From positions 4,464,001 through 4,528,000 of the forward strand of contig NZ_CP035758.1 of assembly GCF_004208415.1 (NCBI RefSeq): DNA of 64,000 nt, in the 5' to 3' direction. Under the pieces are notes generated by a model, which was given only the letters and a program-made list of their open reading frames with translations, searched no databases and was not told where the DNA came from. Each line of letters starts with the position of its first letter. The stretch's first letter is position 1. The position numbers and the translations under genes were made by a program. Positions 8,888 to 18,480 of this stretch are shown here, in pieces. This DNA comes from Ktedonosporobacter rubrisoli. GTDB lineage: Bacteria; Chloroflexota; Ktedonobacteria; Ktedonobacterales; Ktedonobacteraceae.

Positions 8888-9964
8888 ATGTCTCGTGTAT
8901 CTAACGCCCTGCCCTTTTTTGCTTTGACCACTGCTGGATTAGAGGCGATTTCTGCCCAAGAACTGGCCCGACTCCCCCACATTACCAGCCAAACTCTCTC
9001 ATACCGTCGCCTTTCAGGCACCTGTCAAGGGGATCTCGCCTCTCTGTGCACACTTCGGACGATAGACGACGTGTTCCTTGAACTGGCAACCTGGAGAGAG
9101 ATTGGACGACCACGCAGCAGCCTAGAGTGGCTTCGCCATCTGGCTTTTGCGCTCGATCTCCACGAGGCTGTAGCGCATCTGGCTCGACTTCGAGCTATTC
9201 GCCGCTTCCCCCAGTTTTCCCTCTCGGTGAGTTTTGTGGGCAAACGCAACTACACGAGCGAGGAGATCAAGGAGGTTCTGGCGAAAGTATTGGAATACAC
9301 GCATCGGGGATGGCTCTATCAGCGGGATGATCGGCAGGCCGATCTCAACGTCCGTGTGTTTCTGGAGCAGGACGTGGCCACCGTTGGGGTGCGCATCAGC
9401 AAAACGCCGCTGCACGACCGCTTCTATCAACAGGTCCATCTGCCAGGAGCCCTCAAACCCTCGGTGGCTGCCGCCCTTGTCATGCTTGCGCAAATCACCA
9501 GCACGACCACCGTGCTTGATCCTTGCTGTGGAAGCGGGACGATCCTCATCGAAGCAGCACTACAAGGAGCCTGTGCTTGTGGAGGAGATTCCAATCCCAC
9601 CGCCGTCGCAGCCGCCCAGACGAACGTCACGGCAGCAGGAGTCGCGGTTCCCATCTTCCATTGGGACGCGACATCTCTTCCGCAGGCTTGTGCTTCCATT
9701 GATCGGGTGATCACGAATCTGCCCTGGGGACGACAGGTGTCGGTGGAGACCGCCTTGCCTGTGTTGTACCGACGCCTGTGTACGCAGATGCGGCGCGTGC
9801 TTGCTCCAGCAGGACGCCTGGTGGTTCTCACCCATGATCCTGCATTGCTTGATCCCCTGGACGTATCGTGTGTGGAGCAGATCGAAATCAGCTTGTTTGG
9901 GCAACGTCCAACCATTCTCGTCTTCTCGCCCACTTCGGGGAAGAACGTCAAAGGAGATCAATGA
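8888..9964 (+). CDS. THUMP-type class I RNA (guanine-N2) methyltransferase-like protein
   Basis: 358 residues. The N-terminal part (1-165; begins PFFALTTAGLEAISAQELARL, with FSLSVSFVGKRNYTSEEI) looks like a ferredoxin-like/THUMP module. The C-terminal part is a Rossmann methyltransferase with motif I VLDPCCGSGTILIEA and motif IV ITNLPWG, as in Trm14/TrmN/RlmL-type N2-guanine RNA methylases. Likely substrate is tRNA or rRNA, but the position modified cannot be told. The ribosome site is weak (GTGAGAGAA). Its stop overlaps the first ATG of a decayed transposase frame (ATGA, 9961-9964), and an intron lies upstream, so the gene sits in a mobile-DNA patch. It appears intact. Confidence 0.8.
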   Translation: MSRVSNALPFFALTTAGLEAISAQELARLPHITSQTLSYRRLSGTCQGDLASLCTLRTIDDVFLELATWREIGRPRSSLEWLRHLAFALDLHEAVAHLARLRAIRRFPQFSLSVSFVGKRNYTSEEIKEVLAKVLEYTHRGWLYQRDDRQADLNVRVFLEQDVATVGVRISKTPLHDRFYQQVHLPGALKPSVAAALVMLAQITSTTTVLDPCCGSGTILIEAALQGACACGGDSNPTAVAAAQTNVTAAGVAVPIFHWDATSLPQACASIDRVITNLPWGRQVSVETALPVLYRRLCTQMRRVLAPAGRLVVLTHDPALLDPLDVSCVEQIEISLFGQRPTILVFSPTSGKNVKGDQ

Positions 9965-11280
9965 TGGGAGACCTTCCTGAAATGTCGGTGAACATCCAGT
10001 CTTCTTCGGCATCGGTTCCTTCCACGCCTTCATGGTTTGGCGAGATCACGCTGACCGTCACGTACCTTCGTCACCAGGATATCCTGGCCAAGGTCAGTGA
10101 ACAGATGCGTTGTGCGCGGCGGCGTTTCGGGCGCTACGAGGTGATCGATTTTCTCGCAGCCCAGATCGCGCTACGCCATCAGCAGGGAACGCACCCTGGA
10201 GGAATTTTCCCAGCGGCTCCAGCCGTTTGCTGTCCCATCTGTGTATCGCCGATTGGATGAGATCTGTGCACCTGGAAACCCTCGCCGCAAGCGCGGCGAG
10301 ACGGTTAGGACGAGGACCACGGTGTCACAGGCGCACAGCTATCAGTGGCTTGGCAGTTATGGGAACCGAGGGAATGGCCGATATCTGGCAACACATCATC
10401 TTTCACAAGAACGCGCACCGATCAGGCTTGACGGGCAATATGGCAATAGAGAGGTGCTTGCTGATGTGGCTGGCTTTGCATTTTTCACGCGCGGGAAAGA
10501 CTCCCGCCTGCTAGATCATCCGCTGCTTCAGGCGCGCTTGCACCTGCCTCCCGACCAGTTCCAGCAGCGCCCCAAAAGCCAGATGGTGCGTATCCTCTAC
10601 GATTGCCCTGACATTCCAGTAGGACCCGATCGAACACCCTGCCGCGTGATCGTGGCAACCCATCCCGCAAGCAAAAAGAAGCGTCCCATCGGGGTCACAC
10701 GAAAAGGCGTGGTCTACGAACTCTTCTTCACCAACCTGTCCCAGCACGCGTTTACTGCTTGCGATGTCGTTGAGCTGTACCTGCATCGCGGTGCTTTCGA
10801 GCTGGTGCTTTCCGATGAAGACCAGGAGATCGATCCCGACCGATGGTGCAGCCATGCGGCCTGGGGACAAGGGGCATAGTGTATCTTGAGCCAATGGGTA
10901 TGGAACCCGCGCCTGGAGTTGGGGCATCAGCTTCAACCTGAGAAGTCGTGCACGACCGACTTTGCGCCAACTCTTCCCCATCCTTCACTACACGCGGCAC
11001 CTCCTTCGGGCTATGCTTCCCTCAGGTGGGCCTGCCCTGGAAAGCTTGGCGTTTCTCGGGCCAAGACTTCGCTCTCCAGCCCGATGGGACATTGCGGTGT
11101 TTCACTGACCAGAAATTGCTTCCGCATGAACACCGACGAGAAGCCAATGGCGGTCTGCGCGTGGCGTATGGTACCAGCATTCGCAGTTGCCGTTGCTGCA
11201 CACTGCGCCAGCAGTGTCAATGGAATGGCGTTGCGACCTTTCCTCAGCTTGACTATCTGCTGATGTCTGTCATAGAATAA
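9961..11280 (+). pseudogene. Decayed IS transposase (several frameshifts and an internal loss)
   Basis: A transposase coding region broken into at least four frame segments. Frame 1 (9961 to about 10200) gives SWFGEITLTVTYLRHQDILAKV and RRFGRYEVIDFLAAQIAL. Another frame resumes with SGERTLEEFSQRL and YRRLDEICAPG...RKRGETVRTRTTV, continuing to 10879 with IGVTRKGVVYELFFTNLSQ, VVELYLHRGAFELVLSDED and DPDRWCSHAAWGQ. A third frame starts near 10886 with SQWVWNPRLELGHQLQP. The last (about 10980-11280) ends with HEHRREANGGLRVAYG and a CRCCTLRQQCQWNG cysteine cluster. These blocks follow one another in the order I remember from Ktedonobacter DDE transposases. Part of the middle seems deleted. I did not find terminal inverted repeats. 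Confidence 0.75.
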
Positions 11281-11515
11281 ATACACGTTCTCGTAAACGT
11301 TAAAGTTGGGACTAGGGCAAGGCTTTCCATTACACGTTTTTCTACCCATTGATGGCGACAGCAAGGTGGGAAAGATGGAGCTGGCTTACTCGCACGCAAC
11401 CATCCTGTTTTAGCGAACTGGAATGCCTGGGAACCATGGAGGTGGTGCATGCTCAGCACAATGGGATAGCTCCGACTTTTAGCGGATAAGTACAAAGCTG
11501 CTCAATAGGAATTCA

Positions 11516-12871
11516 ATGCGCACACAGCCAAATGCTTCCGACAAAAAGCTCGATGAGCCTGGCAGCAAGCCTTCACGCAGATGGCAGATTTCTTGGCTAA
11601 ATCGTGATCTGACCTTGCTCTTTAGCGGGCGCGGGCTTCGTAGCCTGGCACAAAGTTACCTGGCAATCATCGTCCCCCTCTATCTTGCTCGCCTGGGCTT
11701 TGATGCCATCCATCTGGGCATTCTGTTTACCGCTTCAGCCATAGCAAGCGCGCTGCTGGCGGCCTCAGTTGGTATGCTGTCCGACCGCTTTGGTCGTAAA
11801 CTCCTACTTATCCTCATCTCGCTCTTGATGACTTTCGGGGGCATTTTCTTTGCTCTCTCTGGAAATTTTATCGTGCTTGTCATCGCAGGAGCGCTGGGAA
11901 CGATAGGCCGTGGAGGTGGGGCAGGCAGCGGCGGGGCCTGGGGACCCTATTATCCAGCCGAGCAAGCGCTAATCGCCGAGCATGTCAACGACGTACAACG
12001 CACGCATGTCTTCGGAGCGCTTTCTTTTGTTGGGGTTATCGCGGGAGCGCTGGGCTCCCTTCTAGCAGTTATACCTGGCCTGTTGCAAACTTATCTCTCA
12101 ACTTCCCTGCTCACCGGCTACCGCATTCTCTTCTTGCTGACGGCGGTCATAGGTGTGGCTATGGCGCTTGTAGTTGTTCCTGTGCGCGAACAACGACATA
12201 TAGCAACCAGGGAAAAAGCCCTTTCTACAGATGCGCGGCCATTGACCACTCATAGCGCAAGCAGGACCAACTTTATGGGTGTTACCCGTAGCTCATGGAA
12301 CCTACTATGGCGCTTCATGGTGACAAATACAACAAATGGGCTGGCGATTGGCGTGCTTGGCTCGTTTATGACTTATTGGTTCTTTCGCCGTTACGGCGTT
12401 GATGCTGCCCAATTAGGCGCTTTATTCTTCATTATCAATATAGCCGCCGCTATCCCTTATTTGCTCGCTGGCAACCTTGCCCGTAGGCTAGGTGCAGTGC
12501 GAACTATAGTTATTACGCGGACTATCTCTGTCATCTTGCTGGCCTTTATCGCCTTTATGCCAACCTTTTTTCTGGCTGCCACGCTCTATCTTATTCGTAT
12601 GATTGCCAACACATTGTCTAATCCGGTCCGCCAGTCTTATCTTATGGGCATTATTCCGCGACAAGAGCGAGCCAGCGCAGCCGGGCTCGCAAACTTCCCA
12701 TCCCAGGTTGCGGCAGCCATAAGCCCTTCGTTTGCCGGCTATCTTATGCAGCAGGTAGCGCTTGATCTTCCCCTTGAATTTGCCGCTATTATGCAAGCGC
12801 TCAACGTTATTCTCTATTACTGGTTCTTCCGCAACATCCATCCTCCAGAAGAAAGCCAGCAGCGTAAATAG
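11516..12871 (+). CDS. MFS transporter
   Basis: 451 residues, about 12 predicted membrane helices, cytoplasmic-membrane exporter or permease of the major facilitator superfamily. The conserved loop 2-3 motif appears as GMLSDRFGRKLLL near residues 85-97. A glycine-rich stretch (GTIGRGGGAGSGGAWG, about 126-141) sits between helices 4 and 5, and the two halves are split by a hydrophilic linker at about 225-260. Substrate unknown. Starts at ATG 11516 with AGGA about 8 nt upstream. It is followed 145 bp downstream by a PadR-type regulator on the same strand, a common regulator-exporter pairing. Confidence 0.85.
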   Translation: MRTQPNASDKKLDEPGSKPSRRWQISWLNRDLTLLFSGRGLRSLAQSYLAIIVPLYLARLGFDAIHLGILFTASAIASALLAASVGMLSDRFGRKLLLILISLLMTFGGIFFALSGNFIVLVIAGALGTIGRGGGAGSGGAWGPYYPAEQALIAEHVNDVQRTHVFGALSFVGVIAGALGSLLAVIPGLLQTYLSTSLLTGYRILFLLTAVIGVAMALVVVPVREQRHIATREKALSTDARPLTTHSASRTNFMGVTRSSWNLLWRFMVTNTTNGLAIGVLGSFMTYWFFRRYGVDAAQLGALFFIINIAAAIPYLLAGNLARRLGAVRTIVITRTISVILLAFIAFMPTFFLAATLYLIRMIANTLSNPVRQSYLMGIIPRQERASAAGLANFPSQVAAAISPSFAGYLMQQVALDLPLEFAAIMQALNVILYYWFFRNIHPPEESQQRK

Positions 12872-12929
12872 AACCGCTCGATCTAGCTAACTGACCATAA
12901 AAACGCCTGGCAGGCTCTTGTTTTGCAGT

Positions 12930-12970
12930 TAATCATATAGTATACTGTGCCAAATTTAGTATATGTCCAT
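12930..12970 (+). promoter_or_regulatory. Candidate operator/promoter ahead of the PadR gene
   Basis: A perfect 8-bp palindrome AGTATACT (12939-12946) and a second TAGTATA starting at about 12957 lie roughly two helical turns apart, 50-80 nt before the PadR start. PadR proteins bind AT-rich dyads, often at their own promoters. The assignment is inferred from position only. Confidence 0.35.
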
Positions 12971-13016
12971 TCAAGCATAACTATTAGCTGCATTGCCAGC
13001 TTTCGAGGAATAAAAA

Positions 13017-13619
13017 GTGTCTATTACTACGCTGGGCTATGCATTACTTACTTTGCTCGTGCGTAAACCACTTTCAGGCTACGACCTGGCGCGGGCAATG
13101 AAAAATCCGATTGGCTTCTTCTGGCAAGCCAGACATAGCCAGATCTACCCTGAGCTTGCCCGCCTTGAGGAGCTGGGGCTCGTTACTGCCGAAACTATCG
13201 CGCAGCGGGACCGGCCCGATAAGAAATTATATACAATTACTTTGGATGGACAAGCCGTTTTAGCGCAATGGATAACCGAGCCAGCCAAACCGGCTTCCGA
13301 GCGCAATGAGTTGTTGCTGAAGACCTATTCTCTCTGGCTGGCTGATCCAGAAAAGGCTATCAAGCTCTTTCAGGACCAGAAAGAGCTACATCAACAACAG
13401 CTCGCACAATATGAACAAATCCTAACCGAATATCCACAAGCTACTCCTCTTAGTCCAGACTCACCTGATTTCGGCAGCTATGCCACCTTGCTACGAGGGC
13501 TTAGCTATGAACGCGGCTATATTACGTGGTGTCACTGGATACTCACGCAGCTAGAAAGCTATGTGGATGACAAACGGAGTCAGAATGAGCCTCCCCACGA
13601 GCACAAATATTCGGACTGA
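13017..13619 (+). CDS. PadR-family transcriptional regulator
   Basis: 200 residues. The N-terminal winged helix reads TLGYALLTLLVRKPLSGYDLARAM, with QIYPELARLEELGLVTAE (recognition helix and wing); the C-terminal alpha-helical dimerisation domain (Vir_act_alpha_C type) spans about 95-190 with KELHQQQLAQYEQILTEY. Starts at GTG 13017 behind GAGGAATAAAAA. It probably senses a small hydrophobic or toxic ligand and controls the upstream MFS gene and itself. Confidence 0.9.
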   Translation: MSITTLGYALLTLLVRKPLSGYDLARAMKNPIGFFWQARHSQIYPELARLEELGLVTAETIAQRDRPDKKLYTITLDGQAVLAQWITEPAKPASERNELLLKTYSLWLADPEKAIKLFQDQKELHQQQLAQYEQILTEYPQATPLSPDSPDFGSYATLLRGLSYERGYITWCHWILTQLESYVDDKRSQNEPPHEHKYSD

Positions 13620-13717
13620 GGCAGAAGTCAGCAGTGTTGGGGTCTTCTTTGCTGTTTTCAGGCTAAGGGAGGATAGATAAAGAGAACGCGCAGTAGCTTT
13701 ATCTCGCACGTGCCCTG

Positions 13718-14611
13718 TTAGAAAACTTCCTGTTCTTCTACAACAACCTCTTCGATGAGGTAGTGGTGAAAGGCTCGCGCAATCTGGGAAAGATAATGCT
13801 GACTGTACCAGGCCACGCCAAAGATGCGCTGACAGGTTGCTGGGATGAGGTGAAGTGTCGTTAAGCCATGCTCATAAACTCGTCTCTCCATTAATGCTGT
13901 GGTGAAACCTACTCCTAGCTGAGCTTGAACGAAAGCAAAGAGGGCTGCAGGCTCATCTATTTCAAAAGCAGAACGCAAAGTGAAGCCTGCCTGCAGGCAA
14001 TAGGTCTCCATCAGATCGCGCAAGCCGCAGCCAGCTTTTTCAATCACGACGGCCTCATGGGCAACTTCGCTCAGAGGAACCCGCTTCTCGCCAGCCAGTC
14101 GATGTGTTGTAGGAACCACAAGTAGAATTTCTTCGGTTCGCAGCCGCATCCATTGAATACCGGGCTTTGCGAATGGGCCAGGCATGAAGCAAAAATCACA
14201 GGCTCCTGTTTCGAGCCGATGTGGCATTTCAGCCAGTTCACATTGAGACAAGCGAAAGCGCACAGAAGGATAGCGCATCTGGAAACGATGTAACAGGTCT
14301 GGAAGCCAGTACACAGTTGCCGCCCCCAGCGAAATTTCTCCATGTTCCAATCCAGCCATATCTTGGACCTTGCGCTGCCCCTCCTCCAATTCCTGAAATA
14401 TCGTTTCGACATGCTCAAGGAACGCTTTGCCAAACTTATTGAGTCGAATCACGCGCCCTTGCCGCTCAAAAAGAGGAACTCCTATCTCTTTTTCCAGGCG
14501 GCTAATCGTTTTCGAGAGCGAGGGCTGGGCAATAAAAAGCTCCTCTGCGGCTTTCGTCATATGCTCAACTCGCGCCACCACCCTGAAGTAGCGTAATTGA
14601 AGGAGATCCAT
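13718..14611 (-). CDS. LysR-family transcriptional regulator
   Basis: 297 residues. N-terminal HTH: MDLLQLRYFRVVARVEHMTK, then AAEELFIAQPSLSKTISRLE and the FERQGRVIRLNKFG wing. The C-terminal substrate-binding domain occupies about 90-290. Members activate or repress divergently transcribed neighbours through T-N11-A boxes; here the divergent gene is the cupin at 14912, a likely target. A family-typical ATG start at 14611; no strong Shine-Dalgarno was noted. Confidence 0.92.
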   Translation of the reverse strand: MDLLQLRYFRVVARVEHMTKAAEELFIAQPSLSKTISRLEKEIGVPLFERQGRVIRLNKFGKAFLEHVETIFQELEEGQRKVQDMAGLEHGEISLGAATVYWLPDLLHRFQMRYPSVRFRLSQCELAEMPHRLETGACDFCFMPGPFAKPGIQWMRLRTEEILLVVPTTHRLAGEKRVPLSEVAHEAVVIEKAGCGLRDLMETYCLQAGFTLRSAFEIDEPAALFAFVQAQLGVGFTTALMERRVYEHGLTTLHLIPATCQRIFGVAWYSQHYLSQIARAFHHYLIEEVVVEEQEVF

Positions 14612-14911
14612 CTATTTTTTACCCTCAAAAATAATAGCTTTGTGTCTATGAAGCTATGTCTTATTATGTCTTGGATATCTTGCCCGCGTCAAAGTATTAT
14701 AGACGTATTGGTGAAATAATTTGGAGACGTCCCACTTTTTGTGGCCATTGCTTAATTTGAGTGATGGCGGTCAATTGTATATTATCTCATTAAGCGCTCT
14801 AACTTAGCCAGAAAGGCTATGGGAAAGCCTGCATTTTTCATATCGCTTAGCGTTCTTAATTAATTTTGAGCCAAAGCAAACCCGCTTAAATAGCGTTAGA
14901 GGAGAGATCAG
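14612..14911. promoter_or_regulatory. Divergent LysR-cupin promoter region
   Basis: 300 bp, AT-rich, holding both promoters. I see no exact T-N11-A dyad I would defend. A TATATT at about 14778 could be a -10 element for the plus strand. Confidence 0.4.
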
Positions 14912-15385
14912 ATGACTTCTACGAGTATCCCAGCTATACTAGATGAAGAACAGGGAGAGAAAACGTTTCTTTCCGAGGCCTGGTATCAAGTGTGGAAAGC
15001 AACGGGAGAGACCACTAATGGAGTAGTGGAGACATGGTTTGAAGTGGTTCCCCCTCACATGGGCCCTCCAGAACATCTGCATGAGCGCTTTGATGAGTGT
15101 TTTTGGGTTGTGAAGGGAAATTTTCTGATCAAAGTCGCGGAACGTATAGTAAAGGTGTCAGAGGGCACATGGATCTTTGTCCCTCGTGGAACTCCCCACG
15201 GCTTCCGCAATATTGGCGCGGAAAACGGCCATCTACTTATCCAGGCGTTGCCGACAGGAGAGATGCGCAAGTACTTTGAGGAAGTTGGTGAAGCATTGCG
15301 CTCTGAGCCTGCTAACCACGAGGCGCTTCAGCACGTGAACGAGCGCTATGGAATCGTTGAGGTTGGGCCTCCATTAACAGAATAA
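14912..15385 (+). CDS. Cupin-domain protein
   Basis: 157 residues, a single conserved beta-barrel. Cupin motif 1 is seen as GPPEHLHERFDECFWVVKG (metal-ligand histidines and glutamate) and motif 2 as FVPRGTPHGFRNIG. It could be a small-molecule dioxygenase, isomerase or binding protein; the family is too diverse to choose. AGAGGAGAGATCAG precedes the ATG. It is divergent from a LysR regulator. Confidence 0.88.
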   Translation: MTSTSIPAILDEEQGEKTFLSEAWYQVWKATGETTNGVVETWFEVVPPHMGPPEHLHERFDECFWVVKGNFLIKVAERIVKVSEGTWIFVPRGTPHGFRNIGAENGHLLIQALPTGEMRKYFEEVGEALRSEPANHEALQHVNERYGIVEVGPPLTE

Positions 15386-15935
15386 GGGCCTTGAAGGATC
15401 TGCTAGGGCACGCCCGTCTTCCAGGAATAGCGATGAGCGAAATAAGTGATCGTAGCAAGCAGGCTGTTGAATAGTTTTGTAGCAATGGAGGGAAAGTCGA
15501 CGAGTCATTTAAAGGCTAGCCGCCCCTCCAGCTCACTGCGATCCTATTTTTATTGAGACCCTACAACCAACAGTAGGGATACTCAAGCTCTCGCAAAACC
15601 GCTATTAGCTATATAAATGACATCTAAATCTATAAGGTTGTATCGTCAATAGTGCTTCTTTGTAACTGTTTGAAAATAGCCCCTCAGCAAAAAATTACCT
15701 ACTTTACCTCTTTCCTCTTTGTGCTATTATTCCAAAAGATAAAAAATCAAACTCATTTACTGGCGCCTATAAGGCATATGCAGTATAGAAGAAAGATCGC
15801 GCAGTGCTGGCGAGCTCAAGTATGCTGAAGAGTGGACCAGAGCCTTCTATCGCCTATTGCTTTAAAGAAGTTTATTTTTGCTTTTAGAGAAACTGAGGCA
15901 TTATTACTATACAGGAAATCGTAAAGGAGCAGTTC
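15386..15935. other. Intergenic, nothing recognised
   Basis: 550 bp of AT-rich sequence between a cupin gene and a lipoprotein gene on the same strand. No hairpin with a U-run, no repeat and no convincing promoter pair was found, only the AAAGGAG ribosome site at about 15923-15929. Confidence 0.5.
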
Positions 15936-17426
15936 TTGAGAAGCTTCATCCGAAGATGCTATCGCTGGATATTATTGCTTACCCTCCTGATTATTCTACT
16001 CCTTTCATCAGGATGCGTTCACATGGCCAGATCAGCCTCTAGTGCCGCACTCACGCAGCCAGCAATCCACCGCTTCAATCTTCCAGCCCACCAGGGATTA
16101 CGAGACTTCGCGGGAGACTTCAATGTTCACAGCCCAAGTTCTGATACAGGCATTGCGATCATGCCCGGCGAACGCGTAGAAATTTTTGCCTCGGGCTCCG
16201 CGCAGGCAAAAGCTGATGGCACCGCCTCAGGTCCAGAGGGCGATACTCATTGCTCTCCGGCTAACTTGCCTATCTCTTCCTTACCCTGCGAGGCGCTCAT
16301 CTACAGCGTAAGTATGACCGGGCCTGCGGGTCTTGTCGGTGTGCATACTGGCTTTGTAGCCCAGGAGCACGGTAATCTCTTTCTGGGGGTTAACTCTGCC
16401 AATCTAGCCGCGAACAACGGCTCATTCCACATTACAGTTCTCACCATTCCGCCTGGCACTGCTGCGGGCATATGGGCCACGCCGGGAGATAAATTTACGC
16501 TGCAAGGCACATCTATTACTTTAGCAGTTAAGGCTTTTGCCCAGAATAAGCAGATCAAGCAGGTACAATTTACAGCAACGCTGCCCGGGCAACTGCCTGT
16601 TCCTATCTGCAATGCCTCTACGCCAGATAAAGATACCTATACCTGTCAGTGGGATCTTATCCTTAATGGCTCTCGCCTCAGCAATAGCCCTGTGGTCTTC
16701 GGCTTTACTATCCAGAGCGAGCAAGGGCAGCCGCTGGTTAACCCAGATGGAGTGCGTACCGGCACTGCTAGATATGTAAGCACACAATCGACCACCATTT
16801 ACGCGGGATATGCCGCAATCAACCTAAACGGCGAACAGGGCTACGAAAAAGTGCTTGGAACCTGGAACATTCCACAGTCAAGCTGCAGTTCACATGAGGA
16901 TTCGTTAGCTTCTTTCTGGGTTGGCATGACCGGGGTCACGCACGATGCTAAACTTGCCCAGATAGGCGCTGATAGCGACTGCCAATCTGGCACGCCGCAT
17001 TACAGCGTATGGTGGGAGGTATTTCCCGAGGCCTCCGTGCCCATCACTAAACCCATCCATTCTGGAGATACTATTAGCGCATCGGTCACCTTCTACAATG
17101 GTACATTTGAAATGCACATAGACAATACTACTGCTGGCTGGCAGTTCTCGGCCTCTAAGGCCGGCCCGGCTTCTGACACCCGCATTGCTGAATGCATTAC
17201 CGAGGCACCGACTATAGAGAACACCACAACGCATCAGCAGTCAGTGGCAAATCTTACTAACTTTGGAGCTGTTAATATCTCATGTACAGTCAACAATAAC
17301 GTGCCCATAGGCAATGGTCCACAAACAGTCATGTACCAGATGGCAGCAAATGGTGTTACAAAAGCTACTACTTCACCCCTTGCCCAGAATGGCTCTACCT
17401 TTTCAGTACAATGGATACATAGCTAA
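15936..17426 (+). CDS. Secreted lipoprotein with G1 (eqolisin-like glutamic) peptidase domain
   Basis: 496 residues, starting at TTG 15936 with AAAGGAG 6 nt upstream. Signal peptide with lipobox LLLSSGC, so it is lipid-anchored outside the cell. The middle part is beta-rich. The C-terminal 200 residues match the G1 fold: AGYAAINL near 290, then FWVGMTG, KLAQIGADSDC (family catalytic Gln region), SVWWEVFPEASVPI, GDTISASVTFYNGTFEMHI, then RIAECITEAPTI, where the family has the catalytic Glu. G1 peptidases work at acid pH. The residue assignment follows from family knowledge and should be confirmed by alignment. Its 3' end overlaps the next, convergent gene by 4 bp. Confidence 0.8.
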   Translation: MRSFIRRCYRWILLLTLLIILLLSSGCVHMARSASSAALTQPAIHRFNLPAHQGLRDFAGDFNVHSPSSDTGIAIMPGERVEIFASGSAQAKADGTASGPEGDTHCSPANLPISSLPCEALIYSVSMTGPAGLVGVHTGFVAQEHGNLFLGVNSANLAANNGSFHITVLTIPPGTAAGIWATPGDKFTLQGTSITLAVKAFAQNKQIKQVQFTATLPGQLPVPICNASTPDKDTYTCQWDLILNGSRLSNSPVVFGFTIQSEQGQPLVNPDGVRTGTARYVSTQSTTIYAGYAAINLNGEQGYEKVLGTWNIPQSSCSSHEDSLASFWVGMTGVTHDAKLAQIGADSDCQSGTPHYSVWWEVFPEASVPITKPIHSGDTISASVTFYNGTFEMHIDNTTAGWQFSASKAGPASDTRIAECITEAPTIENTTTHQQSVANLTNFGAVNISCTVNNNVPIGNGPQTVMYQMAANGVTKATTSPLAQNGSTFSVQWIHS

Positions 17427-18271
17427 GCCATAGCCTCTACCTGTCTCTCTGATCTGGGAAGCCGTCTCCACAAGAAGACAACGATAATTCCCCAGATCAC
17501 GAGATTGATAATACTGCTCTCACCGGCGAGATACACCCAACCAGCATGCTTTATCCGGAAATACGCATTACAAAGCTCCCAGATACTATTTGAGGCTCCA
17601 TGGTAGAGGACAAGCGGCCAGAGGCTTTCCCCCCTTAACAATATCCAGCCCATAATGACCGATTCCAAAACGGTATCAAGCGTAAACATAAGCATATCAA
17701 TGATCAGCTCGCCTCCAGGATAGTAATGACCCCAAATAAACCAGCCATAATGCCATAGACCCCAGATCAAACCCGTTATCAGTAGAGCGCTTTTGAGCCC
17801 TAACCATCTGCTCAATCGAGGCTGCAAAAAACCGCGCCAGGCCATTTCTTCAAAGAGTGCAAAGAGAAAGAGAAATGGCAGATATAGCAAAAGATTAGAG
17901 GTTAGGGAAGAAAATGCTGGAGCTCCCGATGTTCCAAGAAAACAGCTAAGCTGAGGGCAGGCTGGAGCCTCGACAAGATGCATGCTCCAGGCCACAAGAA
18001 AGCTCACAATAACAGGTCCCCCGGAGATCAAGAGAGCGCTGCAATACCAGCGTAGCTTTCCCGGGTGGTGCATCCTGAGCATGCGCAGATATTCGCGTCG
18101 CTGCGGCGGGAGCAAAGTAAAGATGAGGGTAAGAATAAGAGCCCAGAGAGCTCCTAGATACATTAAATCTTCGGAGCCGGCTGCTAATCCTAACAGGTCA
18201 GTGCCCAGAGTACATCCCAGGATCAGAACACCAAACCAGATAGCAACTTTCCCTGATCTGCTTCCTTGCAT
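17423..18271 (-). CDS. CPBP-family intramembrane metalloprotease (Abi/CAAX-like)
   Basis: Polytopic membrane protein of about 282 residues if started at ATG 18271, which has AGAGGT 8-9 nt upstream; an in-frame ATG at 18313 lacks a ribosome site. Seven to eight hydrophobic helices. Catalytic motif 1 is LFEEMAWRGFLQPRL (EExxxR), motif 2 is GLIWGLWHYGWF (FxxxH-like), and a late LVLYHGASNSIW supplies a further His and Asn. Bacterial CPBP proteins process peptides or are immunity proteins; the target here is unknown. Convergent with the G1 peptidase gene. Confidence 0.88.
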   Translation of the reverse strand: MQGSRSGKVAIWFGVLILGCTLGTDLLGLAAGSEDLMYLGALWALILTLIFTLLPPQRREYLRMLRMHHPGKLRWYCSALLISGGPVIVSFLVAWSMHLVEAPACPQLSCFLGTSGAPAFSSLTSNLLLYLPFLFLFALFEEMAWRGFLQPRLSRWLGLKSALLITGLIWGLWHYGWFIWGHYYPGGELIIDMLMFTLDTVLESVIMGWILLRGESLWPLVLYHGASNSIWELCNAYFRIKHAGWVYLAGESSIINLVIWGIIVVFLWRRLPRSERQVEAMA

Positions 18272-18480
18272 AGCGCTTACCTCTTCTTCATTTAGTCTTC
18301 TTTCGCCCACCATGGCCAGGCTCGCCAGCCAGAATTACCAATGTCAATAAGCCTTAGCTTCCTGGCTGGTCACCAATAATTGCTTGCGCGCAAAAGCTTA
18401 CTTTCCGCGAAAATACCAAGCCTATCTCTATGGCTATAAGAAATGTTTTACCTGAGGCTTTTCTCAGCCAAGCATGGGCA

